Below the pieces are notes generated by a model. The model was given only the letters and a program-made list of their open reading frames with translations. It had not been told where the DNA came from and searched no databases. Below, in pieces: positions 7,648-16,955 of a DNA stretch of 64,000 bases. This DNA comes from DMER64 sp964600385 (GTDB lineage: Bacteria; Bacteroidota; Bacteroidia; Bacteroidales; UBA932): positions 101,532 to 165,531 of the forward strand of contig CAZRJC010000004.1 in NCBI GenBank assembly GCA_964600385.1. The letters are read 5' to 3'. The number at the start of each line of letters is the position of its first letter. The first letter of the stretch is position 1. The position numbers were made by a program, and so were the translations under genes.

Positions 7648-8820
7648 ATGAAACACCTCTTTATTGTTCTCTTTTTTTTGATTTGTGTGAACTTTCCTGC
7701 GGTTGCCCAAAAAGCACGCATGAGGGATTACGGGATTCATACAGGGGTAATGCACCCCGGACCGCTGAACGCCATTACAGATGTGAAGGGAGTGAAGGTG
7801 GGGCAGGTGACCCTTATAAAAGGCAAAGAAATCAGAACCGGGGTAACGGCCATCATACCTCATGAAGGAAATATTTTCCGGGAAAAAGTGCCTGCCGCGT
7901 TCTGGGCCGGTAACGGGTTCGGTAAACTGGCCGGAGCTACACAGATCAAGGAACTTGGCAATATCGAGACGCCCATTATTCTTACCAATACGTTATCTGT
8001 TGCCGCAGGTATGGAAGGCCTGATAACCTATACACTGTCCCTGCCCGGAAATGAAGACGTAAAATCGGTCAATGCGGTAGTGGGAGAAACGAATGACGGA
8101 GGACTGAATGATATCCGGGGGCGGCATGTGAAGCCCGGGCATGTCCTGGAGGCCTTGAAAGAAGCCGCTACGGGTCCTGTTGCCGAGGGAAATGTCGGAG
8201 CCGGAACCGGTACCGTCTGTTTTGGATTCAAAGGCGGGATTGGAACCTCGAGCCGTGTACTTCCCGAAAGCCTGGGTGGTTATACGGTTGGGGTATTGGC
8301 TCAGACGAACTTCGGAGGCGTGTTGCAGATCTCGGGAGTGAACGTAGGAGAGCGGCTCGGCCGTTATTCTTTCATGAAACAGCTCAAAGCCGGTGAGATG
8401 GCCCAAAAAGATACCACCCCCGGCCCGATGCCCTCATCCGACGGTTCCTGCATGATAGTGATTATTACCGATGCACCCCTGAACGAACGTAACCTGGAAC
8501 GTCTGGCCAAAAGGGGGATGATGGGATTGGCCCGGACCGGGGGTATAGCATCTAACGGTAGCGGTGATTATGTGCTTGCGTTATCGGTAGCGTCCGGTAA
8601 CCTCATCCGGGAATATGACACTTCTCCGTCTTCTAAAACTTATACACCCACTTATCTTCACAACGATGAATGTTCCGCGGTTTTTATGGCAGCCATAGAA
8701 GCAGTGGAGGAAGCCATACTCAATTCTCTTTTTGCTGCAGAAACCATGACCGGTATAAACGGGAATACGGTTGAAGCATTACCTGTTCAAACAGTTGCCG
8801 AAATGTTTAATAATCAGTAA
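7648..8820 (+). CDS. Secreted P1 family peptidase (DmpA-like aminopeptidase)
   Basis: A 390-residue member of the DmpA/BapA family of N-terminal nucleophile hydrolases, which release N-terminal L-, D- or beta-amino acids. Residues 1-20 form a signal peptide ending AVA-Q, so the enzyme is exported. The family autocleaves before a nucleophilic serine; here DGS at 265-267 followed by a hydrophobic strand (CMIVIITDAPLN) gives Ser267 as the expected nucleophile and start of the beta chain. Conserved glycine-rich segments GAGTGTVCFGFKGGIGT and NFGG are present. It is followed after 5 bp by a PNPOx-like gene in the same direction. The exact substrate is unknown. Confidence 0.9.
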   Translation: MKHLFIVLFFLICVNFPAVAQKARMRDYGIHTGVMHPGPLNAITDVKGVKVGQVTLIKGKEIRTGVTAIIPHEGNIFREKVPAAFWAGNGFGKLAGATQIKELGNIETPIILTNTLSVAAGMEGLITYTLSLPGNEDVKSVNAVVGETNDGGLNDIRGRHVKPGHVLEALKEAATGPVAEGNVGAGTGTVCFGFKGGIGTSSRVLPESLGGYTVGVLAQTNFGGVLQISGVNVGERLGRYSFMKQLKAGEMAQKDTTPGPMPSSDGSCMIVIITDAPLNERNLERLAKRGMMGLARTGGIASNGSGDYVLALSVASGNLIREYDTSPSSKTYTPTYLHNDECSAVFMAAIEAVEEAILNSLFAAETMTGINGNTVEALPVQTVAEMFNNQ

Positions 8821-8825
8821 ATATC

Positions 8826-9335
8826 ATGAAAACAAGAACAACTCTTTTCCTTCTTTTCTCCCTGCTCACAATAATGTCTTTTGCCACCGGCAGAAACACT
8901 CAACAAACAGACCAAAATCTACAGAAAGAACAATCTACGAAAGAAGTATGTGATTTTTTAAGAACCTGCGGTGTGTATTATCTGGCCACCGTAGATGGTG
9001 ACCAGCCCCGGGTGCGTCCTTTTGGAACGGCTGTCATTTTTGAACAGAAAATTTACATTCAGACCGGAAAGAAAAAAAATGTGGCAAAGCAGATGATCGC
9101 CAACCCGAAAGTCGAGATCTGTGCATATGATCAGAATAAAGGACAGTGGCTGCGTATTGAAGCTACTGTGGTTCCGGATGAACGGCTGGAGGCAAAGCAG
9201 TACATTCTGGATCAGTTCCCGCAATTAAAAGGCATGTATAAGGCCGAAGATGAAAACACATTTATCCTTTATCTGAAAGATGCAACTGCCACCTTCAACA
9301 GCTTTTCAAGCCCGGCCAGAGTTGTGAAATTCTGA
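8826..9335 (+). CDS. Exported pyridoxamine 5'-phosphate oxidase-like (split-barrel flavin) protein
   Basis: A 169-residue protein with an N-terminal hydrophobic signal (MKTRTTLFLLFSLLTIMSF) and a split-barrel FMN-binding domain. The pattern YYLATVDGDQPRVRPFG, then a TGKKKNVAKQMIANPKVEICAYD segment, is typical of small PNPOx-like proteins that bind flavin or related cofactors. Most such proteins are cytoplasmic; here the signal peptide suggests export, or at least membrane association, which is unusual. It sits 5 bp after the P1 peptidase gene and probably shares its transcript. No substrate can be assigned. It lacks the C-terminal dimer region of true PdxH, so it is probably not the vitamin B6 biosynthesis enzyme. 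Confidence 0.82.
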   Translation: MKTRTTLFLLFSLLTIMSFATGRNTQQTDQNLQKEQSTKEVCDFLRTCGVYYLATVDGDQPRVRPFGTAVIFEQKIYIQTGKKKNVAKQMIANPKVEICAYDQNKGQWLRIEATVVPDERLEAKQYILDQFPQLKGMYKAEDENTFILYLKDATATFNSFSSPARVVKF

Positions 9336-9356
9336 TTTTACAATTCTGCTTATCTT

Positions 9357-9364
9357 TATCTTTG
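9357..9364 (+). promoter_or_regulatory. Putative -7 box upstream of the S9 peptidase
   Basis: TATCTTTG matches TAnnTTTG and lies 25 bp before the chosen start codon at 9390. No clear -33 element is visible. Confidence 0.45.
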
Positions 9365-9389
9365 GGCCTTGTATCCAGAAATTAATCCT

Positions 9390-12266
9390 ATGAAGAAATC
9401 CATTGTATTATTAACAGTTCTTTTTTTGGCAGCTTCTGCCCAGGCACAACAACCTGCCAGTGTACAGAAAAAACCGCTGGACCACAGTGTCTACGATGCC
9501 TGGAAAAATGTCGGAGCCTTATCCATGAGCGAAGACGGGAAGTATGCCTCGTACCTTGTCCAGGAACAGGAAGGTGACAGTTATGTAGAAGTGCTCAATC
9601 TGGTAACCCTTAAAAAGCAACGTATTGAAAGGGCCAGCCAGCCAAAGTTGACTCCGGACGGCCGCTTCCTGATTGCAACCATCAATCCTTTTTTCAATGA
9701 AACAAAGGAAGCAAAACACAAGAAGCTCAAACCGGACCAAATGCCTAAAGATTCACTCGGCGTGTATAACTGTATTACCGGAGAACTGATAAAGATACCG
9801 TTCCTGAAATCGGTGAAAATCGCCAAATTGGGAAAAACCCACTTTGCTTTCCAGTGTGATATGCCGGCAGATACTACCGGTGGGAAAAAACCTGGTAAAA
9901 AAGAAAAGGACCAGGGAGAAGACTTGATGCTTTACCATCTGGCCACACGCTCCACAGACACACTGCCGGCTGTTTCTGATTATGATTTCAGTACCGGCGG
10001 GGATACCCTCTTTTTTGTCAGAAGGCCCCATTCCAAAGACAGCCTGCTGCAGGCGGGGCTTTTCATGTACACTGTAAAAGATAAGCTCCTGCGCTGCATC
10101 TATCCGTTTGATCTAAAGCAGAAAGTGAAACTCCCCGTTGTTAGCGAAGACAATCGCCACCTGGTTTTCTATGCCAATCTGGATACAACCCGACAGGGGA
10201 AAGATAATGTCAGCATTCTGTATTATAAACAGGAACTGGATAGTGCCAGGGTCTTGATAGACAACAATCTGAAGAATCTTGCACAAGACTGGGAAATCAG
10301 TATGAACCGTGCCCTGATCTTCAGCAAATCGGGACACAGGCTTTTCTTTGGCATAGCCCCTGTACTGCCGCAAAAGGACACTTCTATTATCCCATCGGAA
10401 GTAGCCCGGCTGGATATCTGGCACTACAAAGACAATTACATCCAGCCGCAGCAGCTACTGAACCTGAACCGGGAGTTGAAGAAATCCTACATGTGTGTAA
10501 TGGACCTTGCGGAACAACAGAATCCTGACTCTGCACAAGCCCTGTCATGGCGGCAGCTTTCCAAAGACGAATACCACATTGTTCAGGTTCCACAGGAATA
10601 CGATGCGAACTGGGGCTATTCGGTCAGCGACTACCCCTATCAGCTGGAAAGCACATGGAGCTCAAATCCCCGCTCCGACCTGTACCTGATAAACATAGAA
10701 GACGGTTCCGCCTCGGTTTTGCTGAAAGATCAGTACATTTCTGCGGTAAACGCTTCTCCCGAAGGCAAATACCTGATCTGGTTCAATAACCAGGATCAGA
10801 ATTGGTATTCGTATGATGTACAAAGCAGGCAGAAAGTCTGTTTGACAGGAGGTATAGAGAATTCTTTTGCCGACGAACTGCACGATACTCCGGAAATGGC
10901 CTCTTCCTATGGGAACGAAGGATGGATGGAAGGGGACCGGGCAATTTTCATTAATGACCGCTACGATATCTGGCAAATAGATCCGTCGGGACAGATGCCC
11001 CCGTCAAACCTTACAGACGGGCTGGGCAGAAGGGATAACCTTACGTTCCGTATTGTAAGACTTGACAAGACGTTGTTGCCGGCAGGCACCCCGGGAGTTA
11101 AAAAAGATCCCATTAAGGCCAAAGAGACCGTTTATTTTTCTGTATTTGACAATACCACAAAGGAAAGCGGTTATTATTACAAGCAGATGGGTAAGAAACA
11201 TCCGGTTATGACACCCTGGATTAAAGAACCCATGACCTTTGTCTATCTGACCCGTTCAAAAGACGGGAAAGTGATGATCTACAGCAAACATAACTTTGAA
11301 CATTCCCCGGATGTGTGGTTTACCAAAGACAATTTCAAAACTCAGGTAAAGATCACAGACATCAACCCTCAGCAAAAAGAATACAATTGGGGCACCGCCG
11401 CGCTAGTCCACTGGAAATCTGCAACAGGCGTGGATCTTGACGGGATCCTGTTCAAACCGGAAAACTTTGACCCGGCAAAAAAGTACCCGATGATCGTGTA
11501 TTTTTACGAAAGAACATCCCAGACATTACATACGTACAGAGCTCCTGCACCCAGCCGCTCTACCATTAACATTCCTTTTTTTGTAAGCAATGAATACCTG
11601 GTATTTGTACCCGACATTGTTTATCAGACGGGGCATCCGGGCAAAAGTGCACTGGATTGCATTGTTCCGGGCGTAAAGAAACTCATTGCCGAAAACAGTT
11701 GGATTGATGCAGACAACATTGCCATCCAGGGACAAAGCTGGGGAGGCTATCAGGTGGCTTACATGGTTACGCAACCTCAGGTTTTCAAATGGAAAGCAGC
11801 CGGTGCGGGAGCTCCAGTGGCCAACATGACCAGTGCTTACGGCGGAATCCGCTGGGGATCGGGCATGGTCCGGCAGTTCCAGTATGAACATACCCAGAGC
11901 CGAATAGGGAAAAATCTGTGGGACGGATTTGATCTTTATATAGAAAATTCACCCTTGTTCTTTGCTGAAAAGGTAGAGACCCCTTTACTCATAACGCATA
12001 ATGACAAAGATGAGGCTGTTCCCTGGTACCAGGGCATTGAACTTTTCACCGCGCTTCGCCGCCTGGGCAAACCTGTGTGGATGCTCCAGTACAACGACGA
12101 GTCGCACAACCTTAAGGAACGGGTTAATGCAAAAGACTTGAGCATACGTCTGGAACAGTTCTTCAACCATTTCCTGAAAGGCGCACCCATGCCGGTCTGG
12201 ATGAAGACCGGAGTACCGGCAACGCTAAAAGGCATTGACTGGGGACTGGAACTGACGGCCCAATAG
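9390..12266 (+). CDS. Secreted S9 family prolyl oligopeptidase-type peptidase
   Basis: A 958-residue exported serine peptidase. The signal peptide MKKSIVLLTVLFLAASAQAQ is followed by a long beta-propeller-like region and a C-terminal alpha/beta hydrolase domain. The catalytic triad can be read as Ser783 in GQSWGGYQ, Asp874 in HNDKDEAVPW and His906 in ESHNLKER. The architecture matches S9B/S9C peptidases of Bacteroidota, which cleave short peptides after Pro or Ala and act in the periplasm. I chose the ATG at 9390 because it begins directly with the signal peptide; the upstream in-frame TTG adds seven residues without a signal. It converges on the OmpA-family gene with 12 bp between stop codons. 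Confidence 0.9.
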   Translation: MKKSIVLLTVLFLAASAQAQQPASVQKKPLDHSVYDAWKNVGALSMSEDGKYASYLVQEQEGDSYVEVLNLVTLKKQRIERASQPKLTPDGRFLIATINPFFNETKEAKHKKLKPDQMPKDSLGVYNCITGELIKIPFLKSVKIAKLGKTHFAFQCDMPADTTGGKKPGKKEKDQGEDLMLYHLATRSTDTLPAVSDYDFSTGGDTLFFVRRPHSKDSLLQAGLFMYTVKDKLLRCIYPFDLKQKVKLPVVSEDNRHLVFYANLDTTRQGKDNVSILYYKQELDSARVLIDNNLKNLAQDWEISMNRALIFSKSGHRLFFGIAPVLPQKDTSIIPSEVARLDIWHYKDNYIQPQQLLNLNRELKKSYMCVMDLAEQQNPDSAQALSWRQLSKDEYHIVQVPQEYDANWGYSVSDYPYQLESTWSSNPRSDLYLINIEDGSASVLLKDQYISAVNASPEGKYLIWFNNQDQNWYSYDVQSRQKVCLTGGIENSFADELHDTPEMASSYGNEGWMEGDRAIFINDRYDIWQIDPSGQMPPSNLTDGLGRRDNLTFRIVRLDKTLLPAGTPGVKKDPIKAKETVYFSVFDNTTKESGYYYKQMGKKHPVMTPWIKEPMTFVYLTRSKDGKVMIYSKHNFEHSPDVWFTKDNFKTQVKITDINPQQKEYNWGTAALVHWKSATGVDLDGILFKPENFDPAKKYPMIVYFYERTSQTLHTYRAPAPSRSTINIPFFVSNEYLVFVPDIVYQTGHPGKSALDCIVPGVKKLIAENSWIDADNIAIQGQSWGGYQVAYMVTQPQVFKWKAAGAGAPVANMTSAYGGIRWGSGMVRQFQYEHTQSRIGKNLWDGFDLYIENSPLFFAEKVETPLLITHNDKDEAVPWYQGIELFTALRRLGKPVWMLQYNDESHNLKERVNAKDLSIRLEQFFNHFLKGAPMPVWMKTGVPATLKGIDWGLELTAQ

Positions 12267-12278
12267 CCGTAAGTTTAA

Positions 12279-13568
12279 TTATTGTTTTACAAATTCTACC
12301 CGGCGGTTTCTGGCACGGCCTTCATCCGTGGAATTATCGGCAATGGGGCTGTTTTGGCCGAGGCCTTTGGCTGAGAGGCGGCTGCGGTCAATACCCATTT
12401 CCACCAGGCGGTCAACCACAGCTCCGGCACGGGCCTCGGAAAGTGTCTGATTTGCAGAAGCAGATCCGGTGGCATCGGTGTGGCCTTCCACGCTGAAGCG
12501 AAGGGTCGGATTTTCCTTCAACAGTTGTACAATGCGGTTCAGTTCGCCGGCCGATTCGGGTTTGATGACGCTCTTGCCTGTATCAAAGGTAATACCATAG
12601 CTGATAAACTTGCCGTCCTGCATCATGCGGTCGTACAGGGGCACGGCTCCTTTGGCAAGACGTACGTTGCTGATAAACGCCGTATTAGGCTGAGACCAGC
12701 CCTGACCTATAGAGAACCACATTGGAGCGGCGACATTGGGGAGATTAATAATACGGTTTCCGTTGATGTAAACTTTAAGCGCTCTTTTATTGAATGAAAT
12801 GGCAAGATGGGTCCATTCCCCGAAATTTAATTCGAGTTTGGCCGTAGCGCTCCTGTCTTCATACGATGAAGTACTGTATTGGCATTCAATTTCTCCATAT
12901 GGAGGGAACCAGTCCAGGGCCAACGTGTTGTTGTCTACATTTTCATATTCACCGGCCTTGTTGTCATAAAACAACACATGGTATCTGCTGAATCCCGAGT
13001 CAGAGTTTTCTTCTGTCAACTCATTCAGGAAGAAATCAAACTCCAAAGTAAAAATTTCCGGAAGAAAAGCCTTCGGATTTTCCATCAAAGGTGCCAAATC
13101 GGCATCGTCAGAAAACAGAATGGCGTTGGCCCCGTTAATTTGCGCCACTTCTGCATTGCCCTGCAGAATATCCCATTGGGAAGGAAACTCTCCCAACTTC
13201 TCACCTGTCAGGTTGTCTTCAAAAAAGATTTCGTCACCGGGCACAAAGTCAGATTTCGCCCATGCCATCTCGGTTTTCTTGGTCTGAGGCGCTTGAGTTC
13301 CCTGAGGGTCTTGTTTCATCACGGCCTTGTCTTCCCGGTCCATGTTCTCATCGTCTGATCCGGCTTGCTGATTGGAAGATTCCTTTTTGGTCAGGGCGTC
13401 ATCCACGGCTTTTGAAACAGCCTCTTCCACTTTTTCTTCCGTTTTTCTTTCAATGGTGCGCTCAGCGGCTTCTTTGGCCGTTTTTCCAACGCGGTGAAGA
13501 ATGGATTGAGCCTCCAGGGGAACAGCAGCTATTATAAGCAACGCAATGGCCAGGAATAACGATTTCAT
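12279..13568 (-). CDS. OmpA-family outer membrane protein with a lectin-like central domain
   Basis: A 429-residue exported protein. Residues 1-20 are a signal peptide (MKSLFLAIALLIIAAVPLEA). A charged helical stretch with many Lys/Glu (about 25-100) follows. The middle part (about 105-310) has the strand pattern of a LamG/concanavalin-like fold, including FFEDNLTGEKLGEFPSQW and WTHLAISFNKRALKVYING. The C-terminal 110 residues are a typical OmpA peptidoglycan-binding domain: FDTGKSVIKPES, SVEGHTDATGS and the closing NRRVEFVKQ. It should tether the outer membrane to the wall while displaying a carbohydrate- or protein-binding domain. The N-terminus lacks a beta-barrel, so it is probably periplasmic. 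Lectin function is inferred from fold only. Confidence 0.85.
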   Translation of the reverse strand: MKSLFLAIALLIIAAVPLEAQSILHRVGKTAKEAAERTIERKTEEKVEEAVSKAVDDALTKKESSNQQAGSDDENMDREDKAVMKQDPQGTQAPQTKKTEMAWAKSDFVPGDEIFFEDNLTGEKLGEFPSQWDILQGNAEVAQINGANAILFSDDADLAPLMENPKAFLPEIFTLEFDFFLNELTEENSDSGFSRYHVLFYDNKAGEYENVDNNTLALDWFPPYGEIECQYSTSSYEDRSATAKLELNFGEWTHLAISFNKRALKVYINGNRIINLPNVAAPMWFSIGQGWSQPNTAFISNVRLAKGAVPLYDRMMQDGKFISYGITFDTGKSVIKPESAGELNRIVQLLKENPTLRFSVEGHTDATGSASANQTLSEARAGAVVDRLVEMGIDRSRLSAKGLGQNSPIADNSTDEGRARNRRVEFVKQ

Positions 13569-13635
13569 GATCAGTCCTCCAATTTTAATTGATTTAAAAG
13601 TTCCAGATGATTACAAATATAGGTATTTCTTTTTT

Positions 13636-13643
13636 TATCTTCG
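13636..13643 (+). promoter_or_regulatory. Putative -7 box directly before the GH3 start codon
   Basis: TATCTTCG, one base from the TAnnTTTG consensus, ends four bases before the ATG at 13648. If used, the transcript would be almost leaderless. Confidence 0.4.
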
Positions 13644-13647
13644 CAAA

Positions 13648-15825
13648 ATGAAAAAAGCGCTGATAATACTGAGTGTGTATATGCTGGGAGCATGTACCGT
13701 CAACACGGAAGACCGGATTAACGATCTTATTTCACAGATGACCCTGGAAGAAAAAGTAAGCATGCTTCACGGACAGACCATGTTCAGTTCGGGTGGTGTT
13801 GAGAGACTTGGTATTGCTCCCATGAAATATGCAGACGGCCCTTTTGGAGTAAGAGAGGAACTGGAACCCAAGTCCTGGGCTCCAATTGGCTGGACAACAG
13901 ACTCGGCCACTTTCTTTCCCACGGGATCTGCCCTGGCTGCCACCTGGAGTGAAGACATGGCATACAAATATGGTAAAACCCTTGCGGCAGAAGCACGTAC
14001 CCGGGGTAAAGACATGATTCTGGGCCCGGCCATAAATATTCAGCGGATTCCCACGGGAGGCCGTACTTACGAATACCTGAGCGAGGATCCTTTCCTGAGT
14101 GCGAGGCTGGCAGTTGGGTATGTAAAGGGGGTACAGGAAAACGGCGCTGCAGCCTGTATAAAACATTATGCGCTTAACAATCAGGAAAACAGCCGGGGCG
14201 TTGTAGACGTCATAGTCAGTGAACGCGCCATGCGTGAAATCTATCTGGAGCCGTTCAGGGCAGCCGTAATGGAAGGTGGCTCCCTGGGCGTCATGGCTGC
14301 CTATAATAAAGTAGGGGGACGGTGGTGCTCGGAAAACGATATGCTTCAGAACAAAATACTGCGCGATGAATGGGGCTTCAGGGGCATGATAGTCTCTGAC
14401 TGGGGAGGTACGCATAGTACGGTTGATGCCGCAATGAACGGTCTGGATGTGGAAATGCCCATGGGATGGTTCTTTGGTCAGGCATTAATCGACTCGGTTC
14501 AACAGGGGGTCATTCCCGTTGAGGTAATAGACAACAAGGTGAGGAATATCCTGCGGGTGCGGATGGCAGTAAAACCGGTACCCGAAGAAGAAGCTAATAC
14601 AGCACCGGTCAATACCCCGGAAAACAGTACCGCAGTTTATGAAATTGCCACTAAATCAATAGTTCTTTTAAAGAATAACGAAGGGATGCTTCCCCTTGAC
14701 ACCGCAAAATACGGCAAGATAGCCGTCATAGGGGAAAATGCCGTATCTACCAATGCCCTGGGAGGAATCGGCGCCGGCGTTAAAGCCCGGTACGAAGTTA
14801 CTCCGCTGGAAGGCCTGAAACACAGGATCGCAGACAAAGCCGAGATAGTTTATGCCCGTGGATACAAAGGGTATACCCGTCAGGACAGGGAACAAGGCGG
14901 TGTTCTGGGCGGCGTGGTCCTTACCGGAACAGGCGGAATGCTGGGTGGAGAAGGCATCCTGGGAGCCGGCCTCGATTCTGTATTGTTGGCCGAGGCGCTT
15001 GAAGCTGCCCGGTGGGCAGATGTGGTGCTTTTCTTTGCCGGAAATAACCGTGAAGTGGAAACCGAAGGGGCCGACCGCACCAATATTTTCCTTCCTTCCA
15101 TGCAGGATGAACTCATCAAGGCTGTTGCAGCCGTCAATCCTAATATTGTAACGGTAGTTGTAACCGGAGCTCCGGTTGACCTGACCACGGTTGAGGCTTG
15201 CTCACCTGCCATGCTCGTCTCGTGGTTCAACGGTTCCGAAAGCGGAAATGCCCTGGCCGATGTGCTGCTGGGCACCGTTTCTCCCTCGGGACGTCTTCCT
15301 TTTACCTTCCCGGTAAGACTTGAAGATTCACCGGCCTATGCTCTTGAGTGTTATCCCGCTTCGGAAACAGCTGAGTATAAAGAAGGCTTCTATGTGGGTT
15401 ACCGCTGGTTTGACCGGCAACAGATACGTCCCCTGTATGCTTTCGGGCATGGCCTGACCTATACCCGTTTTGAATATTCGGACGTTAAAACCGGTAAAGA
15501 TGCCTACAAGGCAGATTCCAACATTGATGTTTCGTTTGTTCTGGCCAATACCGGGGACAAAGCGGCAGAAGAAGTGGTTCAGTTATATGTAAAACGTACC
15601 GGAAACAGTGTTGAATTTCCCGTTAAAGAATTAAAAGCGTTCAAAAGGGTGGCTCTTGATCCGGGAGAAAAGAAACCTGTGAAACTGACCGTCCCCGTTT
15701 CTTCCTTACAATACTGGGATGAAACTGCTCATGCGTGGAAACTGGAAAGTGGTGTAATTGAACTATGCATTGGATCTTCGTCGGATAATCTGAGTCTTTC
15801 AAAAAGCGTTACAGTATACCTGTAA
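13648..15825 (+). CDS. GH3 family beta-glycosidase lipoprotein
   Basis: A 725-residue surface or periplasmic exo-glycosidase. The lipobox is MLGAC (Cys16). The N-terminal TIM-barrel contains the nucleophile Asp251 in MIVSDWGGTH, and KHYALNNQE is the conserved KHF/Y motif that binds substrate. The C-terminal GH3_C domain includes NREVETEGADR, a typical acid/base loop, and the last 110 residues are a fibronectin III-like domain (EVVQLYVKRTG). Length and order match beta-glucosidase/xylosidase-type GH3 proteins. I chose Met at 13648 since it starts the lipoprotein signal; the frame extends upstream through non-signal sequence. Specificity (glucose, xylose or other) cannot be read from sequence. 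Confidence 0.93.
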   Translation: MKKALIILSVYMLGACTVNTEDRINDLISQMTLEEKVSMLHGQTMFSSGGVERLGIAPMKYADGPFGVREELEPKSWAPIGWTTDSATFFPTGSALAATWSEDMAYKYGKTLAAEARTRGKDMILGPAINIQRIPTGGRTYEYLSEDPFLSARLAVGYVKGVQENGAAACIKHYALNNQENSRGVVDVIVSERAMREIYLEPFRAAVMEGGSLGVMAAYNKVGGRWCSENDMLQNKILRDEWGFRGMIVSDWGGTHSTVDAAMNGLDVEMPMGWFFGQALIDSVQQGVIPVEVIDNKVRNILRVRMAVKPVPEEEANTAPVNTPENSTAVYEIATKSIVLLKNNEGMLPLDTAKYGKIAVIGENAVSTNALGGIGAGVKARYEVTPLEGLKHRIADKAEIVYARGYKGYTRQDREQGGVLGGVVLTGTGGMLGGEGILGAGLDSVLLAEALEAARWADVVLFFAGNNREVETEGADRTNIFLPSMQDELIKAVAAVNPNIVTVVVTGAPVDLTTVEACSPAMLVSWFNGSESGNALADVLLGTVSPSGRLPFTFPVRLEDSPAYALECYPASETAEYKEGFYVGYRWFDRQQIRPLYAFGHGLTYTRFEYSDVKTGKDAYKADSNIDVSFVLANTGDKAAEEVVQLYVKRTGNSVEFPVKELKAFKRVALDPGEKKPVKLTVPVSSLQYWDETAHAWKLESGVIELCIGSSSDNLSLSKSVTVYL

Positions 15826-15840
15826 TTTGCTTTTTTTTCG

Positions 15841-15848
15841 TACTTTTG
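15841..15848 (+). promoter_or_regulatory. Putative -7 box for carA-carB
   Basis: TACTTTTG matches TAnnTTTG and lies 21 bp before the carA ATG at 15870. No good -33 element is seen at 19 bp. Confidence 0.45.
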
Positions 15849-15869
15849 CCCGATTTAAGATTACACTAA

Positions 15870-16949
15870 ATGACGATAAAAGCACGAATTATTCTTGAAG
15901 ACGGGACAGTATTTGAGGGGAAATCCTTTGGCTATGAGAAATCTGTCGCAGGCGAGGTAGTTTTTAATACGGCAATGATGGGATATCCAGAGTCATTGAC
16001 CGACCCTTCCTATGCCGGACAGATTCTGGTCATGACCTATCCGCTGGTGGGTAACTACGGCGTTCCTGAACGTTTTTCTCTTTCCAATGGCCTTTCCAGA
16101 TACATGGAGAGTGAAAAGATTCATGTTGAGGCCCTGGTGGTTTTCGATTACAGTAAAGATTACAGTCACTGGAACGCAAAAGAGAGCCTGGCAGAGTGGC
16201 TTGCATCTGAAAAAATCCCCGGAGTGTACGATGTGGATACCCGGGCGTTAACCAAATTGCTGCGCGAGAAGGGATCCATGAAAGGTAAAATTATTATTGG
16301 CGACGATGCTGAAAGTATCGTCGATTTTGTAGATCCTAACCTGATCAACCTGGTGGACCGGGTGTCCTGTAAAGAGGTCATCCATTACGATCTGGGCCCG
16401 GATACTAAAAAAATTGTTCTGATTGACTGCGGAGTCAAGCACAATATTATCAGAAACCTTTTGTCCAGAAATATCTCTGTGATTCGTGTACCCTGGAATT
16501 ATGATTTCAGAACGCTGGAGTACGACGGTCTTTTCATAAGCAACGGCCCGGGCAATCCGGCCATGTGCAAAGAGACTATTGCCCATATAAAAGAAGCCTT
16601 TAATGACAATAAGCCCATTTGCGGGATCTGCATGGGGAATCAATTATTGGGAGCTGCTGCCGGTGCATCCATATATAAACTCAAATACGGGCACAGGAGC
16701 CACAATCAGCCGGTAAGAGAAGAGGGAACCAATATATGTCATATTACTTCTCAGAATCACGGCTATGCACTGGATACAAAAGGTTTGGGAAATGACTGGC
16801 TTCCTCTCTACATCAACCTGAACGATGGCACCAACGAGGGTATTTGCCATAAGACAAAACCTTTCTTCTCTTCTCAGTTCCATCCCGAAGCCGCCAGTGG
16901 TCCTACCGACACAGTAACGGTCTTTGATAAATTCACAGCATTATTATAG
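15870..16949 (+). CDS. carA: Carbamoyl-phosphate synthase small (glutaminase) subunit
   Basis: The glutamine amidotransferase subunit, 359 residues, that releases ammonia from glutamine for carbamoyl phosphate made by CarB, feeding arginine and pyrimidine synthesis. The class I amidotransferase triad is visible: Cys254 in GICMGNQ, and His338 and Glu340 in FHPEAASGP. The usual GICLGHQ has become GICMGNQ, a conservative variation seen at a position next to the nucleophile. The N-terminal domain carries the typical FEGKSFGYEKS and MMGYPESLTDPSYAGQ blocks. carB starts 6 bp after its stop, so the two are one operon. A TAnnTTTG box precedes it. Confidence 0.96.
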   Translation: MTIKARIILEDGTVFEGKSFGYEKSVAGEVVFNTAMMGYPESLTDPSYAGQILVMTYPLVGNYGVPERFSLSNGLSRYMESEKIHVEALVVFDYSKDYSHWNAKESLAEWLASEKIPGVYDVDTRALTKLLREKGSMKGKIIIGDDAESIVDFVDPNLINLVDRVSCKEVIHYDLGPDTKKIVLIDCGVKHNIIRNLLSRNISVIRVPWNYDFRTLEYDGLFISNGPGNPAMCKETIAHIKEAFNDNKPICGICMGNQLLGAAAGASIYKLKYGHRSHNQPVREEGTNICHITSQNHGYALDTKGLGNDWLPLYINLNDGTNEGICHKTKPFFSSQFHPEAASGPTDTVTVFDKFTALL

Positions 16950-16955
16950 CACGCC

